DNA of 64,000 bases from an uncultured Eubacteriales bacterium (GTDB taxonomy: Bacteria > Bacillota > Clostridia > Lachnospirales > Lachnospiraceae), in NCBI GenBank assembly GCA_951800645.1, contig CATOIK010000004.1:62001-126000 (forward strand), read 5' to 3'. Shown here in pieces: positions 35,877 to 44,794 of the stretch (positions are counted from its first letter, which is position 1; every line of letters begins with the position of its first letter). The notes below the pieces were generated by a model, which was not told the DNA's origin, searched no databases, and saw nothing but the letters and a program-made list of their open reading frames with translations. A program made the translations under genes and the position numbers.

Positions 35877-36722
35877 TTATTTAATGGTCTTTCCGTCGCG
35901 TCTTCTTACAATCAGCTTATTGGACTGTTTGTTTTTCTTTCTGGTCTTCAGTCCCAGAGCAGGCTTGCCCCAAGGAGTAGACGGACCCGGACGGCCGATA
36001 CCGGTCTTACCTTCACCACCACCGTGGGGATGGTCATTCGGGTTCATAACGGAACCGCGAACTGTCGGACGGATACCCATGTGACGCTTTCTACCAGCCT
36101 TACCGATGTTGATCAGGTTGTGGTCGCCGTTGCCAACTACACCGATGGTAGCGCGGCAGATAATCGGAACCATTCTCATCTCGCCGGAAGGAAGTCTTAA
36201 GGTTGCATATTTACCTTCTTTAGCCATTAACTGAGCAGCGTTGCCAGCGGAACGAACCAGCTGACCGCCCTTGCCCGGATACAGCTCAATGTTGTGAATC
36301 TGCGCACCAACCGGAATGTTAGCCAGCGGTAAGCAGTTACCCACCTTAGCCTCTGCATGCTCACCACTCATAACCTTCATGCCGTTGGTTAAGCCTGCCG
36401 GAGCCAGGATGTAGGACTTCTCGCCGTCTGCGTAGCAGATTAAAGCGATGTTAGCAGTTCTGTTGGGATCGTACTCGATACCGATAACAGTTGCCGGAAT
36501 GCCGTCCTTTGCATTTCTCTTAAAGTCGATGATTCTGTATTTTCTTCTGGAACCGCCGCCACGGTGTCTCACAGTGATCTTACCCTGGTTGTTACGGCCA
36601 GCGTTCTTCTTTAAAGAAGTAACCAGAGACTTCTCCGGGGTGGACTTAGTGATCTCACTGAAGTCAGAACCGGTCATGTGTCTTCTGGAAGGTGTATATG
36701 GGGTATATGTTTTAATTCCCAT
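35877..36722 (-). CDS. rplB: 50S ribosomal protein L2 (uL2)
   Basis: 281 residues, full length. Central RNA-binding core (about 60-200) and the peptidyl-transferase-near loop [20 protein letters not shown]. One of the proteins closest to the catalytic centre. Confidence 0.98.
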   Translation of the reverse strand: MGIKTYTPYTPSRRHMTGSDFSEITKSTPEKSLVTSLKKNAGRNNQGKITVRHRGGGSRRKYRIIDFKRNAKDGIPATVIGIEYDPNRTANIALICYADGEKSYILAPAGLTNGMKVMSGEHAEAKVGNCLPLANIPVGAQIHNIELYPGKGGQLVRSAGNAAQLMAKEGKYATLRLPSGEMRMVPIICRATIGVVGNGDHNLINIGKAGRKRHMGIRPTVRGSVMNPNDHPHGGGEGKTGIGRPGPSTPWGKPALGLKTRKKNKQSNKLIVRRRDGKTIK

Positions 36723-36956
36723 GATTCAAACTCCTTTCAATTCCGTACACGACTTATTTCAGCATTTTGCAACGCCTCCGCGTGTATCTCTTTATCACAG
36801 CGCGATATAGGTGTTATTTGTCATCCCGCTGTATAGCTTCATTTTTCATCATCCGCTCAACTAAGCTCAACCTTCGCCTTCGGTTCGGTTTCACCAAGTT
36901 CCGGGATGGGCTTTTACACTAAACTCGCACACTGCGTGCTCATTAAGTGCGGAACC
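36723..36956 (-). other. Long structured rplW-rplB spacer
   Basis: 234 bases without a gene where Firmicutes usually have about 20-40. Minus strand from the rplW stop: GCACTTAATGAGCACGC, then GAGTTTAGTGTAAAAGCCC, similar to the post-rpsD and post-rpsM elements, with a GTTCCG...CGGAAC closure. The downstream half has short GC-rich palindromes but no clear motif. Confidence 0.5.
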
Positions 36957-37256
36957 TTACAGACCTGCGAAGATTTCGATCTCTTTGCTGTCCTCGGTCA
37001 ACTGAACGATTGCCTTCTTGGTAGCTGCGGTCTTACCAAAGGTCATGCCGCGTCTCTTGTTCTTGCCGTCCATGTTCATGGTGTTTACACTTTTCACTTT
37101 GGTTCCCGGAAACATTTTCTCAACTGCTTCTTTGATCATGCTCTTGTTAGCCTCGGTGTGAACCAGGAAAGTGTATTTCTTCTCTGCCATAGCATTCATG
37201 CTCTTCTCGGTAACTACCGGTTTGAGGATGACATCGTAGTACTGAATGTTTGCCAT
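36957..37256 (-). CDS. rplW: 50S ribosomal protein L23 (uL23)
   Basis: 99 residues. [20 protein letters not shown] at the start and [20 protein letters not shown] in the loop. Sits at the tunnel exit and docks trigger factor and SRP. Its first base overlaps the last base of rplD. Confidence 0.98.
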   Translation of the reverse strand: MANIQYYDVILKPVVTEKSMNAMAEKKYTFLVHTEANKSMIKEAVEKMFPGTKVKSVNTMNMDGKNKRRGMTFGKTAATKKAIVQLTEDSKEIEIFAGL

Positions 37257-37876
37257 TATGCGTACACCTCCTCGATATTTGCAACAGCGGTCTTGGTAGC
37301 CACTACCGTGTTGTATTTCAGAATGTCATATACATTGATGGTATTGACATAAGCGGTCTTTACAGTCGGGATGTTCTTAGCGGACTTAACAACATTGTCG
37401 CTGTCCTCGCCAACCACTACCAGAGCCTTCTGAACCTTTAAGTTGTTCAGTACATTCTGGAACTTCTTGGTCTTGATCTCGTCTAACTTTAACTCATCCA
37501 CAACGATGAACTTGTTTTCCTGAACGCGGCTGGTCAGAGCAGACTTCAGAGCAGCTCTCTTTTCCTTCTTGTTCAGGGTGATAGTGTAATCTCTGGGGGT
37601 CGGAGCGAATACTACGCCGCCGCCGGTCCACTGAGGAGCTCTGGTTGAACCCTGACGAGCATGTCCGGTTCCTTTCTGTCTCCACGGTTTTCTTCCGCCG
37701 CCGGATACCTCAGAACGGGTTTTTGCTTTCTGGGTGCCCTGACGCTTATTAGCAAGCTGTGCAACTACTGCCATGTGTACCAGATGCTCATTGACCTCTA
37801 CACCGAATACAGCGTCGTTTAAATCCATCTTGCCAACTTCATTGCCTTCCATATTGTAAACAGATACATTTGCCAT
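37256..37876 (-). CDS. rplD: 50S ribosomal protein L4 (uL4)
   Basis: 206 residues, full length. The tunnel loop [20 protein letters not shown] is intact. In gammaproteobacteria L4 also represses the S10 operon by binding its leader; this window has a structured S10 leader, but the binder is not known. Confidence 0.98.
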   Translation of the reverse strand: MANVSVYNMEGNEVGKMDLNDAVFGVEVNEHLVHMAVVAQLANKRQGTQKAKTRSEVSGGGRKPWRQKGTGHARQGSTRAPQWTGGGVVFAPTPRDYTITLNKKEKRAALKSALTSRVQENKFIVVDELKLDEIKTKKFQNVLNNLKVQKALVVVGEDSDNVVKSAKNIPTVKTAYVNTINVYDILKYNTVVATKTAVANIEEVYA

Positions 37877-37907
37877 TTAAGTGTTCCTCCTTTCTCGTCA
37901 AAGCCGA

Positions 37908-38537
37908 TTAGGCTTTCACTGTTTCTTTGATCGTTACTAAAGATTTCTTCGGTCCCGGAACAGCGCCCTTTACCAGAAGCAGGTTGTTTTCAACATCAAC
38001 CTTAACGATCTCAAGGTTCTGTACGGTTACCTGTTTGCTGCCCATGTGACCCGGCATCTTTTTGCCCTTGAATACCTTGCTGGGGTCGGAACATGCACCG
38101 TTGGAACCAGCGTGACGATGGTACTTAGAACCGTGAGCCATCGGTCCGCGGGACTGGCCATGTCTCTTGATGGCGCCCTGGAAACCTTTACCCTTGGAAA
38201 CAGCAGTTGCATCGATCTTGTCGCCTGCAGCGAAGATGTCTGCCTTGATTTCGTCCTTTACAGAGTAGTCCTCTGCATTGTCGAAACGGAACTCTCTAAC
38301 AAATCTCTTGTAAGCGACACCTGCTTTGTCGAAGTGTCCCTTTAACGGTTTGTTAACTAATTTTTCTCTCTTGTCAACAAAGCCAACCTGTACGGCCTTG
38401 TAGCCATCGTTCTCCTCAGTCTTAACCTGGGTTACCACGCAGGGACCAGCCTGAAGAACGGTTACCGGAACTAATACACCGTCTTCATTGAAGATCTGGG
38501 TCATTCCGACTTTAGTAGCTAAGATAGCTTTCTTCAT
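37908..38537 (-). CDS. rplC: 50S ribosomal protein L3 (uL3)
   Basis: 209 residues, full length. [20 protein letters not shown] at the start and the loop [20 protein letters not shown] that reaches the peptidyl-transferase centre. Confidence 0.98.
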   Translation of the reverse strand: MKKAILATKVGMTQIFNEDGVLVPVTVLQAGPCVVTQVKTEENDGYKAVQVGFVDKREKLVNKPLKGHFDKAGVAYKRFVREFRFDNAEDYSVKDEIKADIFAAGDKIDATAVSKGKGFQGAIKRHGQSRGPMAHGSKYHRHAGSNGACSDPSKVFKGKKMPGHMGSKQVTVQNLEIVKVDVENNLLLVKGAVPGPKKSLVTIKETVKA

Positions 38538-38587
38538 TTCTTTTCCTCCTTACAGCGGATTACCGTAACCGGCAATCATACTAAAGC

Positions 38588-38905
38588 TTATTTCTGTTTC
38601 ATTTTGATGTCGATATACACACCAGCCGGCATTTCCAACTTAGACAGAGCGTCTACCGTCTTCTGGCTCGGAGTGGTAATATCGATAAGTCTTTTGTGAG
38701 TTCTCTGCTCGAACTGCTCTCTGGAATCTTTGTACTTGTGAACTGCACGCAGAATCGTTACTACCTCTTTCTTGGTGGGTAACGGTACCGGACCGCTCAC
38801 CTGAGCTCCCGTCTTCTTTACGGTCTCGATGATTTTTCCAGCAGACTGATCAACCAACTGATGATCATAAGCCTTCAATGTGATTCTCATTACTTGACTT
38901 GCCAT
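38588..38905 (-). CDS. rpsJ: 30S ribosomal protein S10 (uS10)
   Basis: 105 residues from [15 protein letters not shown]; the ORF-track start 20 codons earlier lacks a ribosome site, whereas AAAGGAGGCGAC precedes this one. [20 protein letters not shown] and [20 protein letters not shown] are typical. S10 also serves as NusE in antitermination complexes. First gene of the S10 operon here; the str group does not lie next to it. Confidence 0.97.
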   Translation of the reverse strand: MASQVMRITLKAYDHQLVDQSAGKIIETVKKTGAQVSGPVPLPTKKEVVTILRAVHKYKDSREQFEQRTHKRLIDITTPSQKTVDALSKLEMPAGVYIDIKMKQK

Positions 38906-39135
38906 AAAAAAAGTCGCCTCCTTTTCGCACTTTTGGGTTAAGTACGACAAGCGGTGACTGTACACATCTCCGTGTGTGTCATAGCAGACTCACACTGCGT
39001 TACTGCATTTACCTTCGTTCCTACAGCTGTTAAATTGGTACAGTGACTTGTCGTCAGTTTCCTAACTTGACATTCGCTCCACGGAAAACCTGCCATTTGG
39101 CAGCAACCTCACGCTTCACAGCTATCATGTCACAG
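38906..39135 (-). promoter_or_regulatory. Structured leader of the S10 operon
   Basis: About 230 bases from the predicted start to rpsJ. A long-range stem pairs GTACAGTGACTTGTCGT (39038-39054) with ACGACAAG-CGG-TGACTGTAC (38945-38964): 8 perfect pairs plus 8 of 9, enclosing about 73 bases. A CTGCCA/TGGCAG hairpin lies further 5'. This suits an autoregulatory leader, but the ligand is unknown. Confidence 0.6.
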
Positions 39136-39142
39136 CTTTTCT

Positions 39143-39171
39143 AATATATCATGGATTCCAAAGAAATGCAA
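39143..39171 (-). promoter_or_regulatory. Promoter of the S10 operon
   Basis: Minus-strand TTGCAT (39166-39171), 17-base spacer, TATATT (39143-39148). Confidence 0.75.
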
Positions 39172-39207
39172 GTGTTTTTTTTATTTTTCTTGTGCGGCCA
39201 GATAGAG

Positions 39208-39244
39208 ACAGGACGCAGCAGTTTTTCTTCCTGCTGCGCCCTGT
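39208..39244 (-). terminator. Terminator after the 39.3-kb wall-binding gene
   Basis: Minus-strand CAGGGCGCAGCAG-GAAGAAAAA-CTGCTGCGTCCTG hairpin between the gene's stop and the S10 promoter. The U tract on the minus side is weak (TCTCTATCT). Confidence 0.6.
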
Positions 39245-39294
39245 TTCTTCCTATTATAGTGCTTCTTTTTATATGGCTTCTTTTCAGCCAGTGC

Positions 39295-40662
39295 TTAATC
39301 CCAGTAATCCCAGTCCGGCTCAATCGGAGCGTTGTAGGTTCTGTCATCTGCACTCTCCCCATCCTCCTCTAAGAGGATGCCGCTGCTATTGACCTTGTAC
39401 TTAATGCCGTCACTGTCCTTTACAGTGGTGTTCCGGGCAATCCGTCCGGAAGAATTTACTACATAATTATTACTGCCAATGGTAATCACCTCATACCGGG
39501 TGCCGGACTCTGCCTTCTGCAGACGGCCCATATAATATAAGTAATTATCATGTACGCCGGTGTAGCCCCGTCCGGTATTTGTAAAATAATACTGTCTGGT
39601 CTCTCCACTATCGTCAATGTAGAATTTGCCCTTCAGCATACTGCTCTGTTCTCTGGTTCCGAAGTAGTAGGAGGTGTAGGTTTCTTCATTGCTTCCAATG
39701 TAAACCTTCTGCAGTCCATACACCGGTACACCGTTGTTTCCAAACAGATAAGTATTTCCGCCGATTTTCTCCAAATCCTTGGTAGAGGCAGTACCCTTGT
39801 CCGGCCCAACTTTCGGGATCCCCTTGTTGTTAAAGTAGAACCACTCTACATCATTCTCATACTGACTCTGAAGGTCCTCCGGCGGCTCTGTGGAATACCA
39901 TCCGGTACGAACCTGTCCATTTTCATTTACAAAGCGGTAATCCTCGATGTTATCCGAATCAGTTCCATTTACGCATACCCAACCGGTCTGCATGGCGCCG
40001 TCCTCTGCCAGGCAGTAATAAACGCCGTTGATGCGCTTCTGCTTAAAGTTATCATCGTCATCATTCGGAACTACCTTCTTGCCGTTGGTGCCGAAGTAGA
40101 ACCAGTAACGGCCATCATCGTCCGAGGTGTCAAAGGGGCCGTTTTGCTCCTCCTCATGGTAATCCTCATTCGGGCGATACAGCTTCTGCCAGCCGGTCTG
40201 CATAACGCCAGATTCATCACAGTAGTACATGTCGTCCAAAATCCAGCCAGTCTGCATGACACCGTTGCTGTCAAAGTAGTACCAGGAACCGTTAATCTGC
40301 TCCCACCGCTCCTTGATACATTTTCCGGTGCTGTTAAAGTAATACCAGTCATAGCCGGAGGGGTTGTCTGCATTTGTTACCTGCAGCCATTTTCCCGCCA
40401 CCATAATGCCGTTGGCGTCCACATAGTAGTCGTCTCCGTCTACCCAGGTGTCTACTGCCATGACGCCATTTCCGTTTATATATCTCCACAGACCGTCATT
40501 TCCCTGCTGCCATACATTGTACTGGCGGTTTCCGGCTGCATTATAATATGCCCAGTTGTTTCCTTCCTGCACCCAGCCTGCCGCTGCCATTGCCGTAATT
40601 CCGGCTGTGCCAAGGCTCATGACTGCTGTCAGGACAAGGACTGCCCAACCATGTTTTTTCAT
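39295..40662 (-). CDS. Secreted cell-wall-binding-repeat protein
   Basis: 455 residues. Signal peptide 1-27 (MKKHGWAVLVLTAVMS ... AMAAA). Nearly the whole mature protein consists of CW-binding/glucan-binding-type repeats with aromatic-Gly cores such as GVMAVDTWVDGDDYYVDANG, GSWYYFDSNGVMQTGW and GWYSTEPPEDLQ, roughly 10-12 units, some degenerate. No catalytic domain is seen. Probably a surface or matrix protein. An Asp/Glu-rich tail ends in DWDYWD. It stands alone between the S10 operon and the accessory region. Confidence 0.8.
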   Translation of the reverse strand: MKKHGWAVLVLTAVMSLGTAGITAMAAAGWVQEGNNWAYYNAAGNRQYNVWQQGNDGLWRYINGNGVMAVDTWVDGDDYYVDANGIMVAGKWLQVTNADNPSGYDWYYFNSTGKCIKERWEQINGSWYYFDSNGVMQTGWILDDMYYCDESGVMQTGWQKLYRPNEDYHEEEQNGPFDTSDDDGRYWFYFGTNGKKVVPNDDDDNFKQKRINGVYYCLAEDGAMQTGWVCVNGTDSDNIEDYRFVNENGQVRTGWYSTEPPEDLQSQYENDVEWFYFNNKGIPKVGPDKGTASTKDLEKIGGNTYLFGNNGVPVYGLQKVYIGSNEETYTSYYFGTREQSSMLKGKFYIDDSGETRQYYFTNTGRGYTGVHDNYLYYMGRLQKAESGTRYEVITIGSNNYVVNSSGRIARNTTVKDSDGIKYKVNSSGILLEEDGESADDRTYNAPIEPDWDYWD

Positions 40663-41038
40663 AGTAACATGCTCCTTTACCTCATTCCGTAGTATATCTA
40701 TCTTTCATTTTATCAAGATATAGTCAATATGTTCTAGATACAAAAACTCCACTTTGATTTAAAACTAGAAAAGATAGGAACTATTCACTTATTTTATAAT
40801 AATCGGAAATTATAAAAAATGCAATACCTTACCGCTGCCTTTTTACAATTTCAAGGAAATGTGCCATATGTAAATAACTACCGCTTCTTGCCAGCCTAAC
40901 AACCTAGAGCCCGGATTCTATAATATATCTTCTGGCATATCTCGCTTTAAAAGCTTATCCGAGGATATTCTAAGCAACCTTTTTCAACTCACTTGCCATC
41001 AGTATCAATCTCCTCTTTTTGTTTTCGAACTTCCTCAA
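40663..41038. other. AT-rich spacer at the edge of the accessory region
   Basis: 376 bases. No gene of normal size. On the minus strand, just after the recombinase stop, are two mini-frames: MIEEVRKQKEEIDTDGK (overlapping the stop by two bases) and MASELKKVA (40970-40999, behind GAGGAG). They look like the truncated start of further element genes. The rest is AT-rich. A junction of the mobile element may lie here, but I see no verified attachment repeat. Confidence 0.4.
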
Positions 41039-42541
41039 TCATAAATTCCACTCTATCTGCATATGATCATTACCAAACAAACTTATTTTACGAATATAAG
41101 CTCTGGCGACCATGCGTTTATCTTCAAAACTCAGTTTTGAAAAATCAAGCATAGGGATTTTCATCTGGCATTCCCGGTTAATTTCTGCTTCTATTTCGGC
41201 TTTCTCCATAGCTCGTTTTTCTATTTCCTGATTTAAAATTTTTAATGTTGTTTTACTCATATCACCAGTTCCAATAATATGAAGAAAATTCCCCAGTTCT
41301 TCCTCCAACTTAATTAGTCGAAGCTGTTTTTGAGGATCGATAGCAAAAGATTCCGTACCTATGATTGCTGCTATTGATTCATTTCTTTTGTTTTCTTCAA
41401 TAATTTTAATAAGCTGCTCTTCAACCAAATTCTCAAGCATATTATAATCATAATGGCAGGCTTTCCCTTTACTACAATTTCCTTCTCTTTTTTGAGAACA
41501 GTATGCGTACTTATGAACTACTCCAGTTTTCTTACTTTTGTATTGAGAACCAGTAAGGCTATACCCGCAAAATCCACATTTACACAAGCCTAGAAGCCAA
41601 GATATTTTTCCAGTTCCTCTACGCCGGTCGTGCTTTTTTCGCTTTGCTTTTTCTTGACACCCTATCCACACTTTTGAATCAATATACCCTTCCCATACAG
41701 CAACAGATGCCCTTATGTCCCCGCCCTGCTTTTTAACAAGCAAGCATCCATGCTCTCCGGTCCACAATTCCGGCTGTGAAGTAATAATATATCCCTTCTC
41801 TTTGAAGTATTGATATAAGGTCAAATCTGCCCGCACCGGTGCAGTATTTTGTATGCGTCTCGACACCATCATTGCACTCCATCTTTTTCCTCTCGCAGTC
41901 AAAATATTATTCTGATTAAGAGTATCTCTTATCGTTCCAAGAGAAGAATTTTCTTCATAATAGTATGTATTCATTATGTAAATATTGATTTGCATATCTC
42001 CGTTTGCTTTTACTGATGATATTGAATGTCCAAACGCTTCCTGCTCTTTTATATTATTAAACCCATATGGTGCCGGCCCCGAGACCCAATACCCACGCTT
42101 AACACGAGCTTCCACATTATCCAAAATTCTGGCTGATATATTCTGTCGCTCTAATCTGGCTATAATTGCCAAAGAGGACATCATATACTCTCCCATAGGT
42201 GTCGTTGTATCAAACGGTTCCGTAGCAGATGTAAACCCCACATGATAACGCTGAAAGAAATCAATAAGGCCAAAAAACTCGTACATGGACATCCTGGACA
42301 AACGATCCAAGCGATATACAACAATCTTGTTAATGACTCCTCTCTCCACATCCCGGAACAGGCGCTGTAACTCCGGACGCTTCATGGTGCTTCCCGACCA
42401 TCCCGGATCACTATAATATCGAATCTCATTGCTACACAAGGGCTTGGCTATATCAAACTGTGTCTGGATAGATAAACTATCCTCTTTTTCGACAGACTGT
42501 CTGGCATAAATAGCATCATATTTTTTCACCTCAGCTATCAT
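41039..42541 (-). CDS. Large serine recombinase (site-specific integrase/resolvase family)
   Basis: About 500 residues. N-terminal resolvase catalytic domain with the nucleophile Ser in YARQSVEKEDSLS (about residue 16) and the Arg cluster YRLDRLSRM. A recombinase domain follows (about 170-300), then a zinc ribbon with CKCGFCGYSL ... YCSQKREGNC and a coiled-coil tail near 410-450. Such enzymes integrate and excise clostridial conjugative elements. I start it at the ATG (MIAEVKKYD); a GTG four codons earlier is also possible. It overlaps the small upstream ORF. Confidence 0.92.
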   Translation of the reverse strand: MIAEVKKYDAIYARQSVEKEDSLSIQTQFDIAKPLCSNEIRYYSDPGWSGSTMKRPELQRLFRDVERGVINKIVVYRLDRLSRMSMYEFFGLIDFFQRYHVGFTSATEPFDTTTPMGEYMMSSLAIIARLERQNISARILDNVEARVKRGYWVSGPAPYGFNNIKEQEAFGHSISSVKANGDMQINIYIMNTYYYEENSSLGTIRDTLNQNNILTARGKRWSAMMVSRRIQNTAPVRADLTLYQYFKEKGYIITSQPELWTGEHGCLLVKKQGGDIRASVAVWEGYIDSKVWIGCQEKAKRKKHDRRRGTGKISWLLGLCKCGFCGYSLTGSQYKSKKTGVVHKYAYCSQKREGNCSKGKACHYDYNMLENLVEEQLIKIIEENKRNESIAAIIGTESFAIDPQKQLRLIKLEEELGNFLHIIGTGDMSKTTLKILNQEIEKRAMEKAEIEAEINRECQMKIPMLDFSKLSFEDKRMVARAYIRKISLFGNDHMQIEWNL

Positions 42542-42686
42542 CAATTTTCTCACTCTTCTTCTTTTGTTTTTCTTCTAACTTTCTTTTATTATATAATTTA
42601 ATAGACAGGTGTGCATTAAGTTCCTGTATAACACGCTTACGGGCCTCCAGCTCATCATAATGTGGATAAATATGCTCTATTTTCAA
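42531..42686 (-). CDS. Small basic protein upstream of the recombinase
   Basis: 51 residues, absent from the ORF track because it uses TTG, 6 bases after GGGGG. MKIEHIYPHYDELEARKRVI starts it, and the C-terminal third is Lys/Glu-rich (KRKLEEKQKKKSEK). It overlaps the recombinase start by 11 bases. Small ORFs of this kind often precede serine recombinases in clostridial elements. No function can be assigned; the start codon choice is the main doubt. Confidence 0.55.
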   Translation of the reverse strand: MKIEHIYPHYDELEARKRVIQELNAHLSIKLYNKRKLEEKQKKKSEKIDDS

Positions 42687-42815
42687 GGTTTTCCCCCGCT
42701 TTCAATCGTTCATTCTTACCCATTTTGCAGCATTTTTCTTCTAAAAATAAACCAGCGAAAAACATTGTTTGTAATAGTTTCATTTCTTCAACAAATAAGA
42801 ATATTACATCCAAAT

Positions 42816-42852
42816 AAAAAGCAACCATCAGTAATAACCGACTGATGATTGC
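42816..42852 (-). terminator. Terminator after the broken HipA-like gene
   Basis: Minus-strand GCAATCATCAGT...ACTGATGGTTGC, a 12-position stem with one G-U wobble, followed by TTTTTATTT. It ends the accessory operon upstream of the recombinase. Confidence 0.8.
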
Positions 42853-42861
42853 TTGATGAAA

Positions 42862-43284
42862 TCATGTAAATATTGTTAGGGTTCCGGTTCTTATCTCTGT
42901 GTACTCTGTTTTAAAGAAATACCTTGATGTTCCATAGCCGCCCTCAGAACTATCAATGCAAGTATTCTTTAGTTCCCCAAATGCCATAAGGCGAGTATTG
43001 TAATCTGTGAAATCTTTACATGCAACAACCAGTTTTTCTTTACCGTTAATACAGTATGTGCCCAGTAAAGTTTGCTGCGCATCTATCCCCAGCATTTCAT
43101 AAATATGACATGCGATATACTCAGAAAGTCTACTGTTTCAATATGACATATCCGGAACATTCAGAGCTGAGGGAGGAAACTTGAGCATGTAGTGACTCCC
43201 TTTATAGATGATACTGATTTTCCCACCATTGGAACCTGCATAAGCTCTAAATGGATCTATTTCACATTTTGTAAAGTCAATCAT
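42862..43284 (-). pseudogene. Remnant of a HipA/CtkA-like kinase gene
   Basis: Starts well (AAAGGAGGTTGTT then MIDFTKCEIDPFRAYAGSNG) but hits an in-frame TGA at codon 49 (43138-43140), then continues open in the same frame (NSRLSEYIACHIYEMLGIDA) to 42862. The text resembles the N-terminal third of HipA-like/CtkA kinases as I recall them. The kinase core is missing and the last 20 residues look out of register. So it carries both a nonsense mutation and a 3' deletion or frameshift. Confidence 0.7.
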
Positions 43285-43299
43285 AACAACCTCCTTTTC

Positions 43300-43503
43300 T
43301 CATATACCCAAATATTTCTTCCTCAAATACTTAGCCTGTTCCTCCGTAATTTCATCAGAATAAAATGCCGAATTGATAGAGCCCCAAACCTCATCCAGCA
43401 AACAGTCCAGCACACTGGAATTTGTCTTTATGCCTTCCACCAATGCATCGATGTCATCTTGAAGATATTTAGGCAAATCTACCTCCAAGTAGCTTTTATC
43501 CAT
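43300..43503 (-). CDS. Small acidic protein, partner of a HipA-like module
   Basis: 67 residues with a strong AGGAGG site. MDKSYLEVDLPKYLQDDIDA at the start and SDEITEEQAKYLRKKYLGI at the end; acidic and predicted all-helical. Small proteins of this look sit beside HipA-like kinase and DUF3990-type genes in gut Firmicutes. It lies 15 bases upstream of the broken kinase gene, so it may be an orphaned antitoxin-like partner. Function not established. Confidence 0.6.
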   Translation of the reverse strand: MDKSYLEVDLPKYLQDDIDALVEGIKTNSSVLDCLLDEVWGSINSAFYSDEITEEQAKYLRKKYLGI

Positions 43504-43535
43504 GGCTGTATCCTCCTACTGTTTACAATGATTCT

Positions 43536-44351
43536 TCAAATTTCTGGTTCTTCGTGTCTCACTTTCATAGTCAAATTTTTTGACACTTTTCTTAAATCAG
43601 GAATCACATTCATATAGCGATTTAATTGATGTTTTAAAACATTCAAACCTCTGGATTCGGAACTCTCGGACAGTACTTCCTTTAATTTAGGATAATTCAG
43701 CTTCAAACCGAAACCTGCCGCATAGGCCTGCATTTCGAGATTGGCGGCAAATGGCTGTCCTGTAACCTTCTCAAGATTTTCTTCCAAATCATCCGAATCA
43801 AACCGGTTCCAATCACTAAGCAACGCATTTCCGTTGTCAAAAATAGGCGCCGTTCTGCATAATCCTCTTTCTGCATCAACTACGATACCCAAATTGTTAA
43901 AATGTCGGTCTGTATTCAAAGTCAGCATGTCCAATGTCAAGATTTTGGATAAATAATCTGTACAGTCAACATTCGTATACTCTTTTACCAACTCAATCGT
44001 AAATTTAATTCTATCTGGTATCGTATCGATAGTCCGTATTCGATCTGTCAGATTGCCTCCCTCATAAATTTCATAAATACGCTGAAAACTCAAAAAACTC
44101 TCTCCGGATTCTATAAAGTTCTTAGACCTGCAACCTGGACGGCCATTGATACAGCATTCTTCATATCGCACAAAATCAGTCACATTGGAACATTCCAGTA
44201 CTTTTGATATAAGAGATTCTGCAAGTCCTTCGTATCCTATATTATTGACTTTATACCAATAACCTTTATCATAATACTTCGGTTGGGTTCCCTTACTACT
44301 CCCTTGAACCATTACCAGGGCTTCCGGACTCAATACATAATTTTCTTTCAT
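43536..44351 (-). CDS. HipA-like kinase-fold protein
   Basis: 271 residues, cytosolic. The HipA-type catalytic loop appears as LNTDRHFNNLG (about residues 148-158) and the metal-binding motif as PIFDNGNAL (about 170-178). The N-terminal ATP-binding part is short and I cannot point to a clear P-loop, so activity is not certain. Its start overlaps the upstream small gene by 4 bases (ATGA), a typical toxin-antitoxin arrangement. A growth-regulating or defence role within the element is inference. Confidence 0.65.
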   Translation of the reverse strand: MKENYVLSPEALVMVQGSSKGTQPKYYDKGYWYKVNNIGYEGLAESLISKVLECSNVTDFVRYEECCINGRPGCRSKNFIESGESFLSFQRIYEIYEGGNLTDRIRTIDTIPDRIKFTIELVKEYTNVDCTDYLSKILTLDMLTLNTDRHFNNLGIVVDAERGLCRTAPIFDNGNALLSDWNRFDSDDLEENLEKVTGQPFAANLEMQAYAAGFGLKLNYPKLKEVLSESSESRGLNVLKHQLNRYMNVIPDLRKVSKNLTMKVRHEEPEI

Positions 44352-44686
44352 CGAACTCTCACCTCCTGCCAGGTCAGGGTTTCACCTGGAAATCTAATCC
44401 AGTAGGTATCTTCATAGGTAATCCCATGAGTTATTTTTGCCCACTCCCATGGATTATTATCTTTCATATCTGCCTGAGTCAGAATTTTCTTAAGATCTGC
44501 CCGGCCATCTTCATAACAACGGCCTTTCAGGAATTGATACACTCGCTCCATATCCAATTTTGTACCGCTAAAAGGCTGCAAAATGGAATCTGGAATCAAT
44601 TTCTCAATGTCCACTTTTTTCTTATCATCCGATATTTTTACATTTGCTACCGGTTGATCCATACACATTACTGTGAACTCTATCAT
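44348..44686 (-). CDS. Small protein coupled to the HipA-like kinase gene
   Basis: 112 residues from MIEFTVMCMDQP, chosen over the longer ORF because AGGGGTGAAAGC precedes this ATG. It contains DSILQPFSGTKLDMERVYQF and a C-terminal TYEDTYWIRFPGETLTWQEV. No helix-turn-helix is evident. It is translationally coupled to the kinase-like gene, and its Phe-Ser-Gly and LKGRCYEDGRA stretches recall the N-terminal lobe of HipA, so the pair may be a split HipA. Function inferred from linkage only. Confidence 0.6.
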   Translation of the reverse strand: MIEFTVMCMDQPVANVKISDDKKKVDIEKLIPDSILQPFSGTKLDMERVYQFLKGRCYEDGRADLKKILTQADMKDNNPWEWAKITHGITYEDTYWIRFPGETLTWQEVRVR

Positions 44687-44794
44687 GCTTTCACCCCTAT
44701 CACTGCTTGGGTTTATTTTAACATCATTCCCGGAGTATGGCAACTTTAACATCATCAGTCGATTATTCAATTTTCAATGTGCTAAAAATACATG

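Noticed and set aside
36880-36920. Text resembling antisense 5S rRNA (AAGTTCCGGGATGGG) in the rplW-rplB spacer
   Set aside because: Only about a dozen bases match; the rest of a 5S molecule is absent, so I treat it as chance.
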